The position numbers were made by a program, and so were the translations under genes. The notes below the pieces were generated by a model. It did no database searches. It was not told where the DNA came from and saw only the letters and a list, made by a program, of their open reading frames with translations. From Cytobacillus citreus (lineage in GTDB: Bacteria; Bacillota; Bacilli; Bacillales; Cytobacillaceae), in the NCBI RefSeq assembly GCF_018343665.1, contig NZ_JAGYPM010000006.1, forward strand, positions 1 to 64,000: DNA of 64,000 nt, read 5' to 3'. Shown here piece after piece: positions 29,570 to 38,196 of this stretch (its first letter is position 1; every line of letters begins with the position of its first letter).

Positions 29570-30070
29570 TTAAGTATTCGATAAGCTATTTTTTTGCTGT
29601 CCCTGCTTGTAATTTATAAATGAATAAATGAGTTTAATTGGTAAGTAACCTAATACTCCTCCAAGTGTATTTAAAATTAAATCGTCAACATCAAAGCTTC
29701 CAAAATGAAATAGCAATTGAAGAAGTTCAAAGGTCAGACTTAAACAAAATGTTGATATAGTAATTTTTTTAAAACTTAGTAATCTTTTTGATAGTAACGG
29801 AAGGATGAAACCAAATGGTATGAATCCAATAATGTTCCCTATTAAATTATCAACCCGAATATTTATATTTATATCTGCTAAAAACAAATAAAAAATAATC
29901 GTTTTAAAAGGTATAAAGTTATGGCTATTCCAGTAAGGAGCACTATAACTAAAAGTAAAATGATTAATTATTTCCTGCATTGGGAGATATTTAAACAAAA
30001 TTAGTTTCGAAAGAATGATTAGATATAGACACAATAATAGTGTTAATCCCACTTTTACAAAAATCTTCAT
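29570..30070 (-). CDS. VanZ-family membrane protein
   Basis: The 166-residue protein has four or five membrane segments and the VanZ-like signature NLIGNIIGFIPFGFILPLLS with FELLQLLFHFGSFDVDDLIL and NTLGGVLGYL. VanZ-type proteins are linked to low-level teicoplanin resistance in some species; here the role is unknown. The start follows AGGAGATAA. Confidence 0.88.
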   Translation of the reverse strand: MKIFVKVGLTLLLCLYLIILSKLILFKYLPMQEIINHFTFSYSAPYWNSHNFIPFKTIIFYLFLADININIRVDNLIGNIIGFIPFGFILPLLSKRLLSFKKITISTFCLSLTFELLQLLFHFGSFDVDDLILNTLGGVLGYLPIKLIYSFINYKQGQQKNSLSNT

Positions 30071-30153
30071 TATTAATTATCTCCTAATTGATTTTTATAG
30101 CTCTTGCACAGTTATTGCTCTTCCTGGTATTTATACAAAAAGACTTACTTATG

Positions 30154-30512
30154 TTATCTTAGCTCATATAAATGAAATTCACTTTCTGTGATTTTCGCAA
30201 GAAACACATTCTTATCCTCTTTAACTGAATAGATTTCAGTACCAGCTTCTAATGAATTCGAAGCAAAATCCGAGTTTGGTGAAATATTTAAGGTGACTTT
30301 TTTTTAACTTTTCCAACCAGTTCATCTATTGTATATTCACCATTTTTTAGATCTCTAACAGACACGTACTCCTTTCCATCTATAAATAACATAGCTGGAC
30401 CATCCTGATGTACTTGTATAATCTTATCTTGATTGGTAGTAGTATTTTGATTGGCACACCCAATCATTATTAATATAAGGAAAACTAAAATAAGGCACTT
30501 AAAAATTCCCAT
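30154..30512 (-). pseudogene. Lipoprotein gene interrupted at an A8 tract
   Basis: The open frame encodes a 74-residue lipoprotein (lipobox MIGC) with a DGKEYVSVRDLKNGEYTIDE domain. It ends abnormally after VKKKSP at a run of eight A on the coding strand (30298-30305). With one more A the frame continues for about 45 codons, KVTLNISPNSDFASNSLEAG and TEIYSVKEDKN...FHLYELR, to a stop at 30154. This is either a frameshift mutation, a sequencing error or a slippage-controlled gene. Confidence 0.75.
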
Positions 30513-30610
30513 TATATAACCACCTTTAATTGTAAGTATTCTCCAAACACTTAACTAACACCTTCTAAAGGAAAGCCGCTTCATAAACTTGTCACGTAAC
30601 TTCATGAAAC

Positions 30611-30640
30611 AAAAAGCATTACCGTTTTCCAGTAATGCCC
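30611..30640 (-). terminator. Terminator of the peptidase E gene
   Basis: The stem GCATTAC/GTAATGC has an A run on the plus strand (T run on the minus strand). It lies 21 bp after the peptidase E stop. Confidence 0.7.
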
Positions 30641-30660
30641 TCATTCGTTGAAAAAAATTT

Positions 30661-31362
30661 CTATTTATCACCTAAATAAATGGTATTCACTTCAGTTTCA
30701 ATAATTCCAAGATCTCCACTTTTAACGAAGTATGCTTTCGCATTCGGTCTTGAACTTACAGTCTTGATTAATGTTTCATCTACAAAGTGAAAAGCTGCTC
30801 CGTCATCAGCTGCATAGCCTTCTTGCATTTTCCCCTCTAAGATTAATTGATGATAAGAGGGTCTCCTTTTTTCCTCTCCATCATAGTGAGGGCTATGGCT
30901 TCCCTTCAAAAAGCCTAAACAATCTAATTTATATAATGGGGCATTTATTGGGTCAGTATGTCCTTCTTCAAACCAGCAATTTGAACCAGCGCTTAGTCCA
31001 GCAAGAATCGTCCCGTTTTCATACGCTTTTCTCAAAGCTTTATCTAGTCCCCACTCCTTCCACAAAAGAAGCAAATTTCTCGTATTACCACCACCAACAT
31101 ATATGACATCTTTCTCAAGTACATATTGCTCTAAATCTTCAAAGTTTGGCTCAAATAACGATAAGTGTGATGGCTCGCATTTCAATGTTTTATATGCCTC
31201 ATAAAATCTTTCAATATAGCCTGCTGCGTCTCCACTGGCAGTTGGAATAAAACATACTTTTGGCAACTCTTTCTTAACTTGAGCTAGTATATACTGGTCG
31301 AGTAGAAGGTTTTCTGGTTCCATCGAGAAACCGCCTCCACCCATTGCTATGATCTGTCTCAA
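30661..31362 (-). CDS. Peptidase E-like (S51) glutamine-amidotransferase-fold protein
   Basis: The 233-residue protein is a peptidase family S51 member related to alpha-aspartyl dipeptidase. The nucleophile motif is ILAGLSAGSNCW, with VIYVGGGNTRNLL and the later SPHYDGE. It is cytoplasmic. The start is a TTG behind GGGGGT. It lies 17 bp after a GNAT gene on the same strand, so the two are probably cotranscribed. Whether it cleaves Asp-X dipeptides is inferred from the family only. Confidence 0.9.
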   Translation of the reverse strand: MRQIIAMGGGGFSMEPENLLLDQYILAQVKKELPKVCFIPTASGDAAGYIERFYEAYKTLKCEPSHLSLFEPNFEDLEQYVLEKDVIYVGGGNTRNLLLLWKEWGLDKALRKAYENGTILAGLSAGSNCWFEEGHTDPINAPLYKLDCLGFLKGSHSPHYDGEEKRRPSYHQLILEGKMQEGYAADDGAAFHFVDETLIKTVSSRPNAKAYFVKSGDLGIIETEVNTIYLGDK

Positions 31363-31379
31363 TTATTTACCCCCACATT

Positions 31380-32093
31380 CTATAAGGAATATTCCAATGA
31401 TATGACACTATTTTTATGTTGATCGCATCCGTTCGCACTCATAATTTTTCTCATTGGGAGGTTTTCTATTTTTGTTGCCCCAAGATAAGATTTTGCCTTA
31501 AATTCATGCTGCAATCTGTATAACCCTATTAAATGCAGGTCCTTTCCAAACCCTTTTCCAAGAAATTTAGGATAAATTCCTATCCAAAAAATCCGTCCTT
31601 CTTGATCTGTTTCAGGTTCAATATGAGGAAACACCACACCAATAGGTTCATTGTCAATGAGATAGACAGTAAACATTTTATTCACTTGTGTTGGCAGTTC
31701 ACTTCCCATACTCATAAGAAATTTCTCTGTTTTATCTACACCCATCATTTCAAATAAAAACGATAAGGCCCTCGGCTCTGTTATTGACCATACTTCATAA
31801 GGTGGAACCGAAATATTAAATCGATCTGAAAATTCCTTCGTAAATATGACTCTTTCACCAACGATTTTCATTTTTTCTTTCATATTGCTTAAATTATTTA
31901 AGAGAGTCATAGGACATTCAAATAATATTTTTTTATGTTCACTTCTTGTTATGTTCGATATAAGTTCATTTATATGAGCGTCTATTTCACTGGAATTACT
32001 TAGTTTATCATTGAAAATTTCTAAAAGAATTTCAAAATCATTTTTCATAATAGGGACTCCAGCTTTTTTTAGCTGCTCCAATAGTCTTTCCAA
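31380..32093 (-). CDS. GNAT-family N-acetyltransferase
   Basis: The protein (237 residues from the TTG at 32093) has a helical N-terminal region and a C-terminal GNAT domain: IGVVFPHIEPETDQ, then IYPKFLGKGFGKDLHLIGL (acetyl-CoA loop) and NLPMRKIMSANGC. The TTG start follows AAGGAG at 10 nt. An ATG at 32048 with GGAG at 8 nt is an alternative; the longest frame from 32135 lacks a binding site. The acceptor substrate is unknown. It precedes the peptidase E gene. Confidence 0.8.
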   Translation of the reverse strand: MERLLEQLKKAGVPIMKNDFEILLEIFNDKLSNSSEIDAHINELISNITRSEHKKILFECPMTLLNNLSNMKEKMKIVGERVIFTKEFSDRFNISVPPYEVWSITEPRALSFLFEMMGVDKTEKFLMSMGSELPTQVNKMFTVYLIDNEPIGVVFPHIEPETDQEGRIFWIGIYPKFLGKGFGKDLHLIGLYRLQHEFKAKSYLGATKIENLPMRKIMSANGCDQHKNSVISLEYSL

Positions 32094-32216
32094 TTTAATC
32101 AGACTCCTTCTACAATAGTTGGAGCAAACATACACTATGGGATCAATAAATTTTTTAAAGTTTCTTACTCTTCTTAATAAAAATTAAGCATCCCTATTTT
32201 AAGGAATGCATCTTGT

Positions 32217-32420
32217 TTAAGCACCATTCATTTTTCTAAGTTCAATAATATACCCAATGAATCCAATAAAGCCTCCAACCGCAAATATTATAGGGAGATA
32301 TGATAAACTCGATATTGGATTCTCACTCATTAAACCATATACTCCATAAATGCATAAAATAAAGCTACAAACTAATCCAACAATTACTCTTATCCTTTTA
32401 TTAATTTCAAACACCTCCAA
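32217..32420 (-). CDS. Small two-helix membrane protein
   Basis: The 67-codon frame encodes two membrane segments (VIVGLVCSFILCIYGVYGLM and YLPIIFAVGGFIGFIGYIIE). The nominal TTG start at 32420 overlaps the only good ribosome binding site (GGAGG). Initiation could therefore be further in, for example at an ATT codon 8 nt after GGAGG. The function is unknown. Confidence 0.6.
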   Translation of the reverse strand: MEVFEINKRIRVIVGLVCSFILCIYGVYGLMSENPISSLSYLPIIFAVGGFIGFIGYIIELRKMNGA

Positions 32421-32593
32421 AAAATCTAGGGATTATTCGTAAAAAAGCACCTATTACAGAAATGGACAACTCTTAACCTACGCGAAACCGTTACGAAGAA
32501 AAGAAATTAAGGCTACAGCTGTCCATAACCATTGGCTTTTTGTAAACCACCTTTATTTACATGCATTAGGAAAATATTGTTAAATCCAGTTGC

Positions 32594-33031
32594 TTATAAC
32601 GGCAAACTCATAGTAACTGTTCTTATGTTAAAGCCCAGTTTTTCGTATAGTTTAATAGCTTGATTACCTGCAAATGCACTAAGTCGAACTTCAGGATATC
32701 CATCTTGTTTTAGATGGTCAATGGCCGTTTTCATTAACCTTTTAGAAATCCCGCTCCCTCTAAATTCTTCTAAAACAAATAGTTCATAAATAAATCCATT
32801 CATCCTATCGGTAAATTGATCTTTGCTTGCCCCTATAAGAATCCAGCCCATTAAATTATCGTTTTCTGTTGCTATTAAATAATAGCAACCCTTTTCAAGC
32901 AGCGGTTCAACAAGATGTTTAATTTTTTCATTTGTCGGCTTTACTTCACCCAAAGTGCCATCAAATACAGCTTGTGGAGAAAGTAACATAACCTTCTTAA
33001 GCTCTAAATCGTTAGGTTTTCTAATATCCAC
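32594..33031 (-). CDS. GNAT-family N-acetyltransferase
   Basis: The 145-residue single-domain GNAT enzyme has IYELFVLEEFRGSGISKRLM, the acetyl-CoA-binding motif (RGSGxS), followed by VRLSAFAGNQAIKLYEKLGF. The start is a GTG at 33031. It stands alone. The acceptor is unknown. Confidence 0.88.
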   Translation of the reverse strand: MDIRKPNDLELKKVMLLSPQAVFDGTLGEVKPTNEKIKHLVEPLLEKGCYYLIATENDNLMGWILIGASKDQFTDRMNGFIYELFVLEEFRGSGISKRLMKTAIDHLKQDGYPEVRLSAFAGNQAIKLYEKLGFNIRTVTMSLPL

Positions 33032-33128
33032 TTGTCATCACGTCCATTCATTATCCTTTTATAATATTAACCTAATACTCTAGAATCCTTCTTTAAATTA
33101 CATCTTCTACTTTATCTTTACCATGTTC

Positions 33129-33491
33129 TTATAGTAGGTCGGTATGTTTTTGAAATAGCTCTTTAGCGTACTTACTTAATAAGTGAGAGTCGGTTTTTTT
33201 CCATTTTTCAAGATTATTCTCATAGTTTTGGTTAAAGATTGCCTTAGATAAATTCCTACAAATGACAAAACTTGAATAAGGATGCGGATTTTCTTTATTA
33301 CTGTCTGAATCTGATAAAAACTTTTTCATTAAAACTCTATTGTTTAACAGATGATAAATGAGCTCTACTAATTTTGCTCGGTATTCTAAGTCTGACGAAA
33401 GAAGACATGGGAAGTCTTCATAATCCGAAAAATGTTGTGCTTCATGAGCAAGGTATGAGTATAGTTGCTGTCTCAAATGGAATAACCCCAT
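33129..33491 (-). pseudogene. Truncated HExxH metalloprotease-like fragment
   Basis: The 120-codon frame contains YLAHEAQHFSDY and, 15 residues later, LEYRAKLVELIY. An HExxH followed by a downstream acidic helix suggests the C-terminal part of a zinc-protease-fold protein. There is no ribosome binding site, and the frame begins abruptly. The upstream part appears to be lost near the bmrD terminator. It is probably a decayed gene, though a real short gene cannot be excluded. Confidence 0.45.
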
Positions 33492-33540
33492 TCTATTTTA
33501 TGAGATTCTAGAGAAATTTCCGTAACAAATCACTGTGAAT

Positions 33541-33571
33541 AAGTATCCGCCCATTCTACGGACGGATACTT
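33541..33571 (-). terminator. Terminator hairpin of bmrCD
   Basis: A 12-bp imperfect stem (AAGTATCCGCCC/GGACGGATACTT) overlaps the last codons of bmrD. The T run is weak. Confidence 0.55.
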
Positions 33572-35310
33572 ATCTTTTCTTGTAGTGATTTTGCCTGCAT
33601 TTGATACATTTGGTCATAAATGCCGCCTTGAGCCAGCAATTCATCATGCGTACCTTGTTCTTTAATAACACCGCGTTCTAATACAAGAATACGGTCGGCA
33701 TTTTTAATGGTTGAAAGACGGTGTGCAATAATAAAGGTTGTACGTCCTTTCTTAAGAACATCCATCGCATGCTGAATGATTTCTTCTGTCTCGGTATCAA
33801 TATTGGATGTTGCTTCGTCCAATATTAAAATCGCAGGGTCAAAGGCGAGCGCACGCGCAAATGAAATTAGCTGACGCTGGCCAGAAGAGAGTGTGCTTCC
33901 TTTTTCAATAACAGGTTCATCAATTCCTTTTTCGAGATGGCCTAGTACTCGTTCCGCACCAACCGCTTTCAATGCTTCTTCTACTTTTTCCCTTGTAATT
34001 TTAGGATCATTCAAACTGACATTGGACGCGATCGTTCCTGTAAATAAATATGGATCTTGTAAAACAATGCCCATATGCTGACGCATCGTCTGTCTTGGCA
34101 CAGTCGTTACGTCGATACCATCAATATAAATCTTACCCTTAGATGGATCATAGAAACGGAATAGCAGATTCATAATGGAGCTTTTTCCAGAACCGGTATG
34201 TCCAACAAGGGCCACCGTTTCGCCGCGATTCGCTTCAAATGATACGTTTTTCAAAACATATTCATCGTTTTTGTAAGCAAATGACACATCATCGAATAGG
34301 ACATGCCCATCATATCTTGGCATCGTTTCTTGCGATACCGTTTCCCCTTTTGTATCTAACACTTCAAACACGCGGTTCCCTGCCACAAGTGAGCGTTCTA
34401 GCTGGGAAAACTGATTGACGATTTGCGTAATCGGATTGAATAGTCTCGTTAAATAATCAACAAATGCATATAGAGTACCTGAAGACACGATCTCTGCTGT
34501 CGTAAGGGATTGTGTCCCAAAATAAATAATAAAAATCGTAAACATAATGAGACGAATCGTATTCACTAAGTTAAAAGACGTTGCTGAATCTAATAACAAT
34601 AATTTTCGCTGATAGGCATAATGTTCATTATTCATTTCATCAAATTCTTTCGTCATTTGCTTTTCACGACGAAAGGCTTGAATAATGGTCATGCCTTGAA
34701 TGGATTCATTAATCATGGCATTAATATCAGCAATTTTTTTACGAATCACTTTATTGTATCGCGACGCAAATTTTCGATATAGAATCATCCAAAGATAGAC
34801 GATTGGAAGCAAGATTAAGGCAATGATCGCCAATTTCCAATTTAAAATAAATAGCGCAATATATACACCTGCTATCGAAATGAATCCTGTTGCAAAATTA
34901 GAAAGGACTGTCACATATAAATTTCTTACTGCTTCTGTATCATTGGTGACACGGGCCACAATTTTTCCAGCTGGCAGATTATCGAAATACTGAATTGGCA
35001 ATGTTTGAATGTGACCAAATACGTCCTGACGTATTTTTTGTACAACACGGTTTGCACCACTTTGCAAATAAATATACATAAAGTAACGTAAAATAGCTGT
35101 TGCAGTGGCCAAAATAAAATATAAACAAAGCAGCCAGGCAATCGGTTCTATTTCAATTTTTCCAATTGTCATATGCTCATCGATAATATATTTCGCAATG
35201 AATGGACCGGCAAGATCCGCAAATACGGCGGCCGTTAAGAAAAATAGCCCAAGAAAAATAGGTCGTTTAAAATCCATGGCATATTTCAATAATCGCTTAC
35301 TCGTACTCAT
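33556..35310 (-). CDS. bmrD: BmrD-like heterodimeric ABC multidrug exporter subunit
   Basis: The 584-residue ABC half-transporter has six membrane helices and then a nucleotide-binding domain. Walker A is GHTGSGKSS, the signature is TLSSGQRQLISFARALAF and Walker B is AILILDEATSNID. This subunit keeps the catalytic Glu, as BmrD/YheH does in the BmrCD heterodimer. It is about 90 residues shorter than B. subtilis BmrD because the extracellular insert between the first two helices is missing. Its start overlaps the bmrC stop (ATGA). Together they should export drugs across the membrane. Confidence 0.9.
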   Translation of the reverse strand: MSTSKRLLKYAMDFKRPIFLGLFFLTAAVFADLAGPFIAKYIIDEHMTIGKIEIEPIAWLLCLYFILATATAILRYFMYIYLQSGANRVVQKIRQDVFGHIQTLPIQYFDNLPAGKIVARVTNDTEAVRNLYVTVLSNFATGFISIAGVYIALFILNWKLAIIALILLPIVYLWMILYRKFASRYNKVIRKKIADINAMINESIQGMTIIQAFRREKQMTKEFDEMNNEHYAYQRKLLLLDSATSFNLVNTIRLIMFTIFIIYFGTQSLTTAEIVSSGTLYAFVDYLTRLFNPITQIVNQFSQLERSLVAGNRVFEVLDTKGETVSQETMPRYDGHVLFDDVSFAYKNDEYVLKNVSFEANRGETVALVGHTGSGKSSIMNLLFRFYDPSKGKIYIDGIDVTTVPRQTMRQHMGIVLQDPYLFTGTIASNVSLNDPKITREKVEEALKAVGAERVLGHLEKGIDEPVIEKGSTLSSGQRQLISFARALAFDPAILILDEATSNIDTETEEIIQHAMDVLKKGRTTFIIAHRLSTIKNADRILVLERGVIKEQGTHDELLAQGGIYDQMYQMQAKSLQEKISIRP

Positions 35311-37049
35311 GACCCGCCTCCTTCTAGCTGCTGACGGTCAAATTGCTCTTTATACCAGCCATTTTGTTGAATGAGCTTTTCATGTGTTCCTTGCTCTGTA
35401 ATTTGTCCCTCATCTAGCACGATGATGTGATTTGCATGCTGCACACTAGACAAGCGATGTGTCGTTATGATCGTTGTCTTGCCGCTTCGTTCATTCTGAA
35501 TGTTTTTAATAATACGAGCCTCTGTTTTGGCATCGACTGCTGATAGTGAGTCATCTAGGATTAATATTTCAGGATCTTTAATAAGGGCACGTGCAATCGA
35601 CACACGCTGCTTTTGTCCCCCTGATAAAGAAACCCCTTTTTCACCAACAAGGGTTTCAACCCCCATCGGTAAATTTTCTAAATCCTTTTCAAAGTATGCA
35701 AGGCGAATGGAGTTCTCCAAATCAGCATCTGTTGCATCCTCTTTACCAAACAAAATATTTTCTCGAATTGTCCGCGAGAATAACACATGATCCTGTGGTA
35801 CATATCCGATCCAATCAAGAATCTGCTCTTTTGTCTGCGAGGCGATATCTATTCCACCAACAGTTAATTTACCTTCACCAAGTGGATATTCACGCAGTAA
35901 TTGTCTAAGGAACGTCGTTTTTCCTGCGCCTGTTTTCCCAACAATGCCAAGCGTCTCTCCCTTTTTAAGTGACAAGGAGATTTGCTGTAGGTTTTTCACC
36001 TGGCTTGTTGGATATTGAAACATCAAATCATCGAAACCAATGGTACTCGGTGTCGTAATCGCAACCGGATTTTTCGTGTTTTGAACGTCTGCTTCGTAGT
36101 TGAGGGTTTCTTGTACACGATCAAGTGAAGCATTCCCTTGCTGCATGACATTTATTAACTCGCCAATGGCAAAAATAGGCCATACCGCAAGCCCTAAATA
36201 AACATTAAATGTGACGAGCTGACCGACCGACATTTCGCCGTTTGAAACTAGAAATGCACCGTAACCAAGGGCCACGACATAGCTAATTCCCGTTCCAACT
36301 TTCGTGATTGGTCCGAATAAAGCGTTTATCTTGGCTGTATACATATTTTTTTCGTATACTTTTTCACTCATACCAGCGAAATTGGCTTCATCCTTCTTCT
36401 CCTGGACGTAGGCACGAATCACACGTACACCTGCAACAGACTCTAAGACACTATCATTTAGTTCGCCAAATGCGTCCTGAGCCTTCATATATCGTTCATG
36501 TACAAGCTTACCTAAATACTGAATGAGCACAGCCATAATAGGCACAGGCAGCATGGCGAAGAATGTTAATTTCCATGAAATCATAAAGCCCATCGCACAA
36601 ATAATGGTGCCTAGGAATAAAGTAGAATCAATTAATGTCATGATCCCAAATCCTGCTGTTAAAGAAACAGAATTTAAATCATTTGTTGCACGCGCCATTA
36701 AGTCACCCGTACGATTTTTTTCATAGAATGTTGGCGTCATTTTTAAAAATTGAAGCATTAATTTACGACGCATTAATTTTTCAAGATTAAGAGCCCCTTC
36801 AAATAAACGATATTGCCACAAGAAATTCAAAAAATAACCGAAGACAATTATGGCAACGAATATGAGTATATATTGGCTCAAGATCGCTTTTGTCATTTCA
36901 CCAGCTGTTAAAATATCGATAATGGAGCCAAGTAAATACGGTGGAATCACTTCCAAAAAAGTGGCAATCATTAATAAAATAATAGCAATGGTATATTGCT
37001 TCCAATACTGCTTAAAAAACCAGCCAAGCTTTCCTAATACATCAAACAT
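35307..37049 (-). CDS. bmrC: BmrC-like heterodimeric ABC multidrug exporter subunit
   Basis: The 580-residue ABC half-transporter closely follows the B. subtilis BmrC/YheI layout (LGKLGWFFKQYWKQYTIAI, PTFYEKNRTGDLMARATNDL). It has six helices and a nucleotide-binding domain with GKTGAGKTT, SLSGGQKQRVSIARAL and EILILDDSLSAVD. The Asp in place of the catalytic Glu marks the degenerate site of the heterodimer. The ribosome binding site AGAAGG precedes the ATG. Expression appears to be controlled by the leader-peptide attenuator upstream. Confidence 0.93.
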   Translation of the reverse strand: MFDVLGKLGWFFKQYWKQYTIAIILLMIATFLEVIPPYLLGSIIDILTAGEMTKAILSQYILIFVAIIVFGYFLNFLWQYRLFEGALNLEKLMRRKLMLQFLKMTPTFYEKNRTGDLMARATNDLNSVSLTAGFGIMTLIDSTLFLGTIICAMGFMISWKLTFFAMLPVPIMAVLIQYLGKLVHERYMKAQDAFGELNDSVLESVAGVRVIRAYVQEKKDEANFAGMSEKVYEKNMYTAKINALFGPITKVGTGISYVVALGYGAFLVSNGEMSVGQLVTFNVYLGLAVWPIFAIGELINVMQQGNASLDRVQETLNYEADVQNTKNPVAITTPSTIGFDDLMFQYPTSQVKNLQQISLSLKKGETLGIVGKTGAGKTTFLRQLLREYPLGEGKLTVGGIDIASQTKEQILDWIGYVPQDHVLFSRTIRENILFGKEDATDADLENSIRLAYFEKDLENLPMGVETLVGEKGVSLSGGQKQRVSIARALIKDPEILILDDSLSAVDAKTEARIIKNIQNERSGKTTIITTHRLSSVQHANHIIVLDEGQITEQGTHEKLIQQNGWYKEQFDRQQLEGGGS

Positions 37050-37052
37050 ATA

Positions 37053-37142
37053 TCAAACCTTCTTTCTCACACAGGCTATGAACATTGCTACCCACTGTCC
37101 AGCAACTCCTTTTTGAAAATCAATCTTTTTTGTCTTTTCCAC
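37053..37142 (-). CDS. Possible 29-residue ORF between the attenuator and bmrC
   Basis: A GTG-started frame after GAGGAG encodes MEKTKKIDFQKGVAGQWVAM plus nine residues and ends 3 nt before the bmrC start. Such spacing would couple its translation to bmrC. An overlapping frame (ATG, about 20 codons) is also open. I have no similarity evidence for either. Confidence 0.35.
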   Translation of the reverse strand: MEKTKKIDFQKGVAGQWVAMFIACVRKKV

Positions 37143-37187
37143 ATTGACATCTACTCCTCTTTAATCAATTCACCAAAAAATTCCAAC

Positions 37188-37256
37188 AAAAAAGATGCAT
37201 ACCCTCAAAAGAGCATACATCTCAAAAAAGGTATAGAAGTAGCCCCCATACCTTGC
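37188..37256 (-). terminator. Tandem terminators of the bmrCD attenuator
   Basis: On the minus strand, hairpin 1 pairs AAGGTAT with ATACCTT and runs into T residues (about 37224-37254). Hairpin 2 pairs GATGTATGC with GTATGCATC and is followed by T residues (about 37188-37221). The 5' arm of hairpin 1 can instead pair over 8 bp (AGGTATGG with CCATACCT) with codons 16-19 of the leader peptide. The two structures are mutually exclusive. Confidence 0.85.
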
Positions 37257-37278
37257 TTCTCGTTAGAAATTCACAATT

Positions 37279-37344
37279 TTACAGAAAATAGGTATGGACA
37301 ATATATGAAATTAGTCGTTTTGAAGCAAGCATTTGATCTCTCAT
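37279..37344 (-). CDS. bmrCD leader peptide
   Basis: The 21-residue ORF, MRDQMLASKRLISYIVHTYF plus Leu, starts at an ATG 8 nt after AAAGGAGG, one of the best ribosome binding sites in the window. It lies directly between the promoter and the terminators. By analogy with BmrB of B. subtilis it should act as a sensor: a ribosome stalled by an antibiotic leaves codons 16-19 free to pair with the first terminator arm, allowing read-through into bmrC. The sequence differs from BmrB, which is longer. Confidence 0.85.
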   Translation of the reverse strand: MRDQMLASKRLISYIVHTYFL

Positions 37345-37391
37345 TGCCCATTCCTCCTTTTCCTGTAAAAAATTGTTTAGTGTTCTTGAAG

Positions 37392-37419
37392 ATTATCACC
37401 TTTTTCGTATAATTGTCAA
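37392..37419 (-). promoter_or_regulatory. Promoter of the bmrCD leader transcript
   Basis: The -35 TTGACA (37414-37419) and -10 GATAAT (37392-37397) are 16 bp apart. The leader-peptide start lies about 48 bp downstream. Confidence 0.75.
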
Positions 37420-37504
37420 CAGTCAGACAAGGGATTTTTTGTTACTTTTAATATCCTTTTATTAAATAAAGTCTGAACAGATTTTTCTAGTTAGTAACAA
37501 AAGA

Positions 37505-37975
37505 TCAATCTACATTTTTTTCTGTATTGATTTCTTCCCATTTGCTTAAATGCATGGTCGGTAATTCGAAATTAGGGTTTTGATCAAGAACAGTAATGTA
37601 TTCTAATGAATTGCCATCAGGATCTGCAAAATAGTAACTTGCTGCAGGCATCCAAGTATGAACGATCGGTTCACTCGCATCTAAACCGAAGGATGCAGAC
37701 AATTCAATTCCTAAGCTAGAAAGAATTTCTGGTACACCAAGTAATTCATCATACGTTACACCAAATGCAAAGTGAGAGCGTGAAAATTGATGATCTGATA
37801 CTTCCCATATCCCTAGCATTTGTGCTTTTTTAGACGGATCTCCCAGCCAAAAGAAGGCAACTTTCCGATCAGGAATGATGTGTGCCAACTCCAAACCTAA
37901 CATTTGATAAAATGCTACTGCCTTACTTAAATCTTTCGTCTGAATATGTGTTTCATATAATTGTGAATGTCTCAC
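37505..37975 (-). CDS. VOC/glyoxalase-superfamily protein
   Basis: The 156-residue VOC protein has LYETHIQTKDLSKAVAFYQM and ends with YYFADPDGNSLEYI, the paired strand motifs that carry metal ligands in glyoxalase-like enzymes. The GTG start at 37975 sits 7 nt after AAGGAGGAG; the longer ATG frame would include that site. Reaction unknown. Confidence 0.85.
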   Translation of the reverse strand: MRHSQLYETHIQTKDLSKAVAFYQMLGLELAHIIPDRKVAFFWLGDPSKKAQMLGIWEVSDHQFSRSHFAFGVTYDELLGVPEILSSLGIELSASFGLDASEPIVHTWMPAASYYFADPDGNSLEYITVLDQNPNFELPTMHLSKWEEINTEKNVD

Positions 37976-38196
37976 TCTGCATCTCCTCCTTGTTTTCATC
38001 TACCTTAATCCTAGATTAAAAAAGAAATAAATGAATCAAGAATTCGATTGAATCAATCTACACCTTTAGTCTTAGAGAGGCTTTCATGACGAAATGTACT
38101 TGAAGAAGACCTTATCGTTAAAGATTTTTTTTGTTACTTTAACCAATGAATAACCTCCTTTTCATCAGAATAAACATGGACAAGAGGGGTGGTTGG

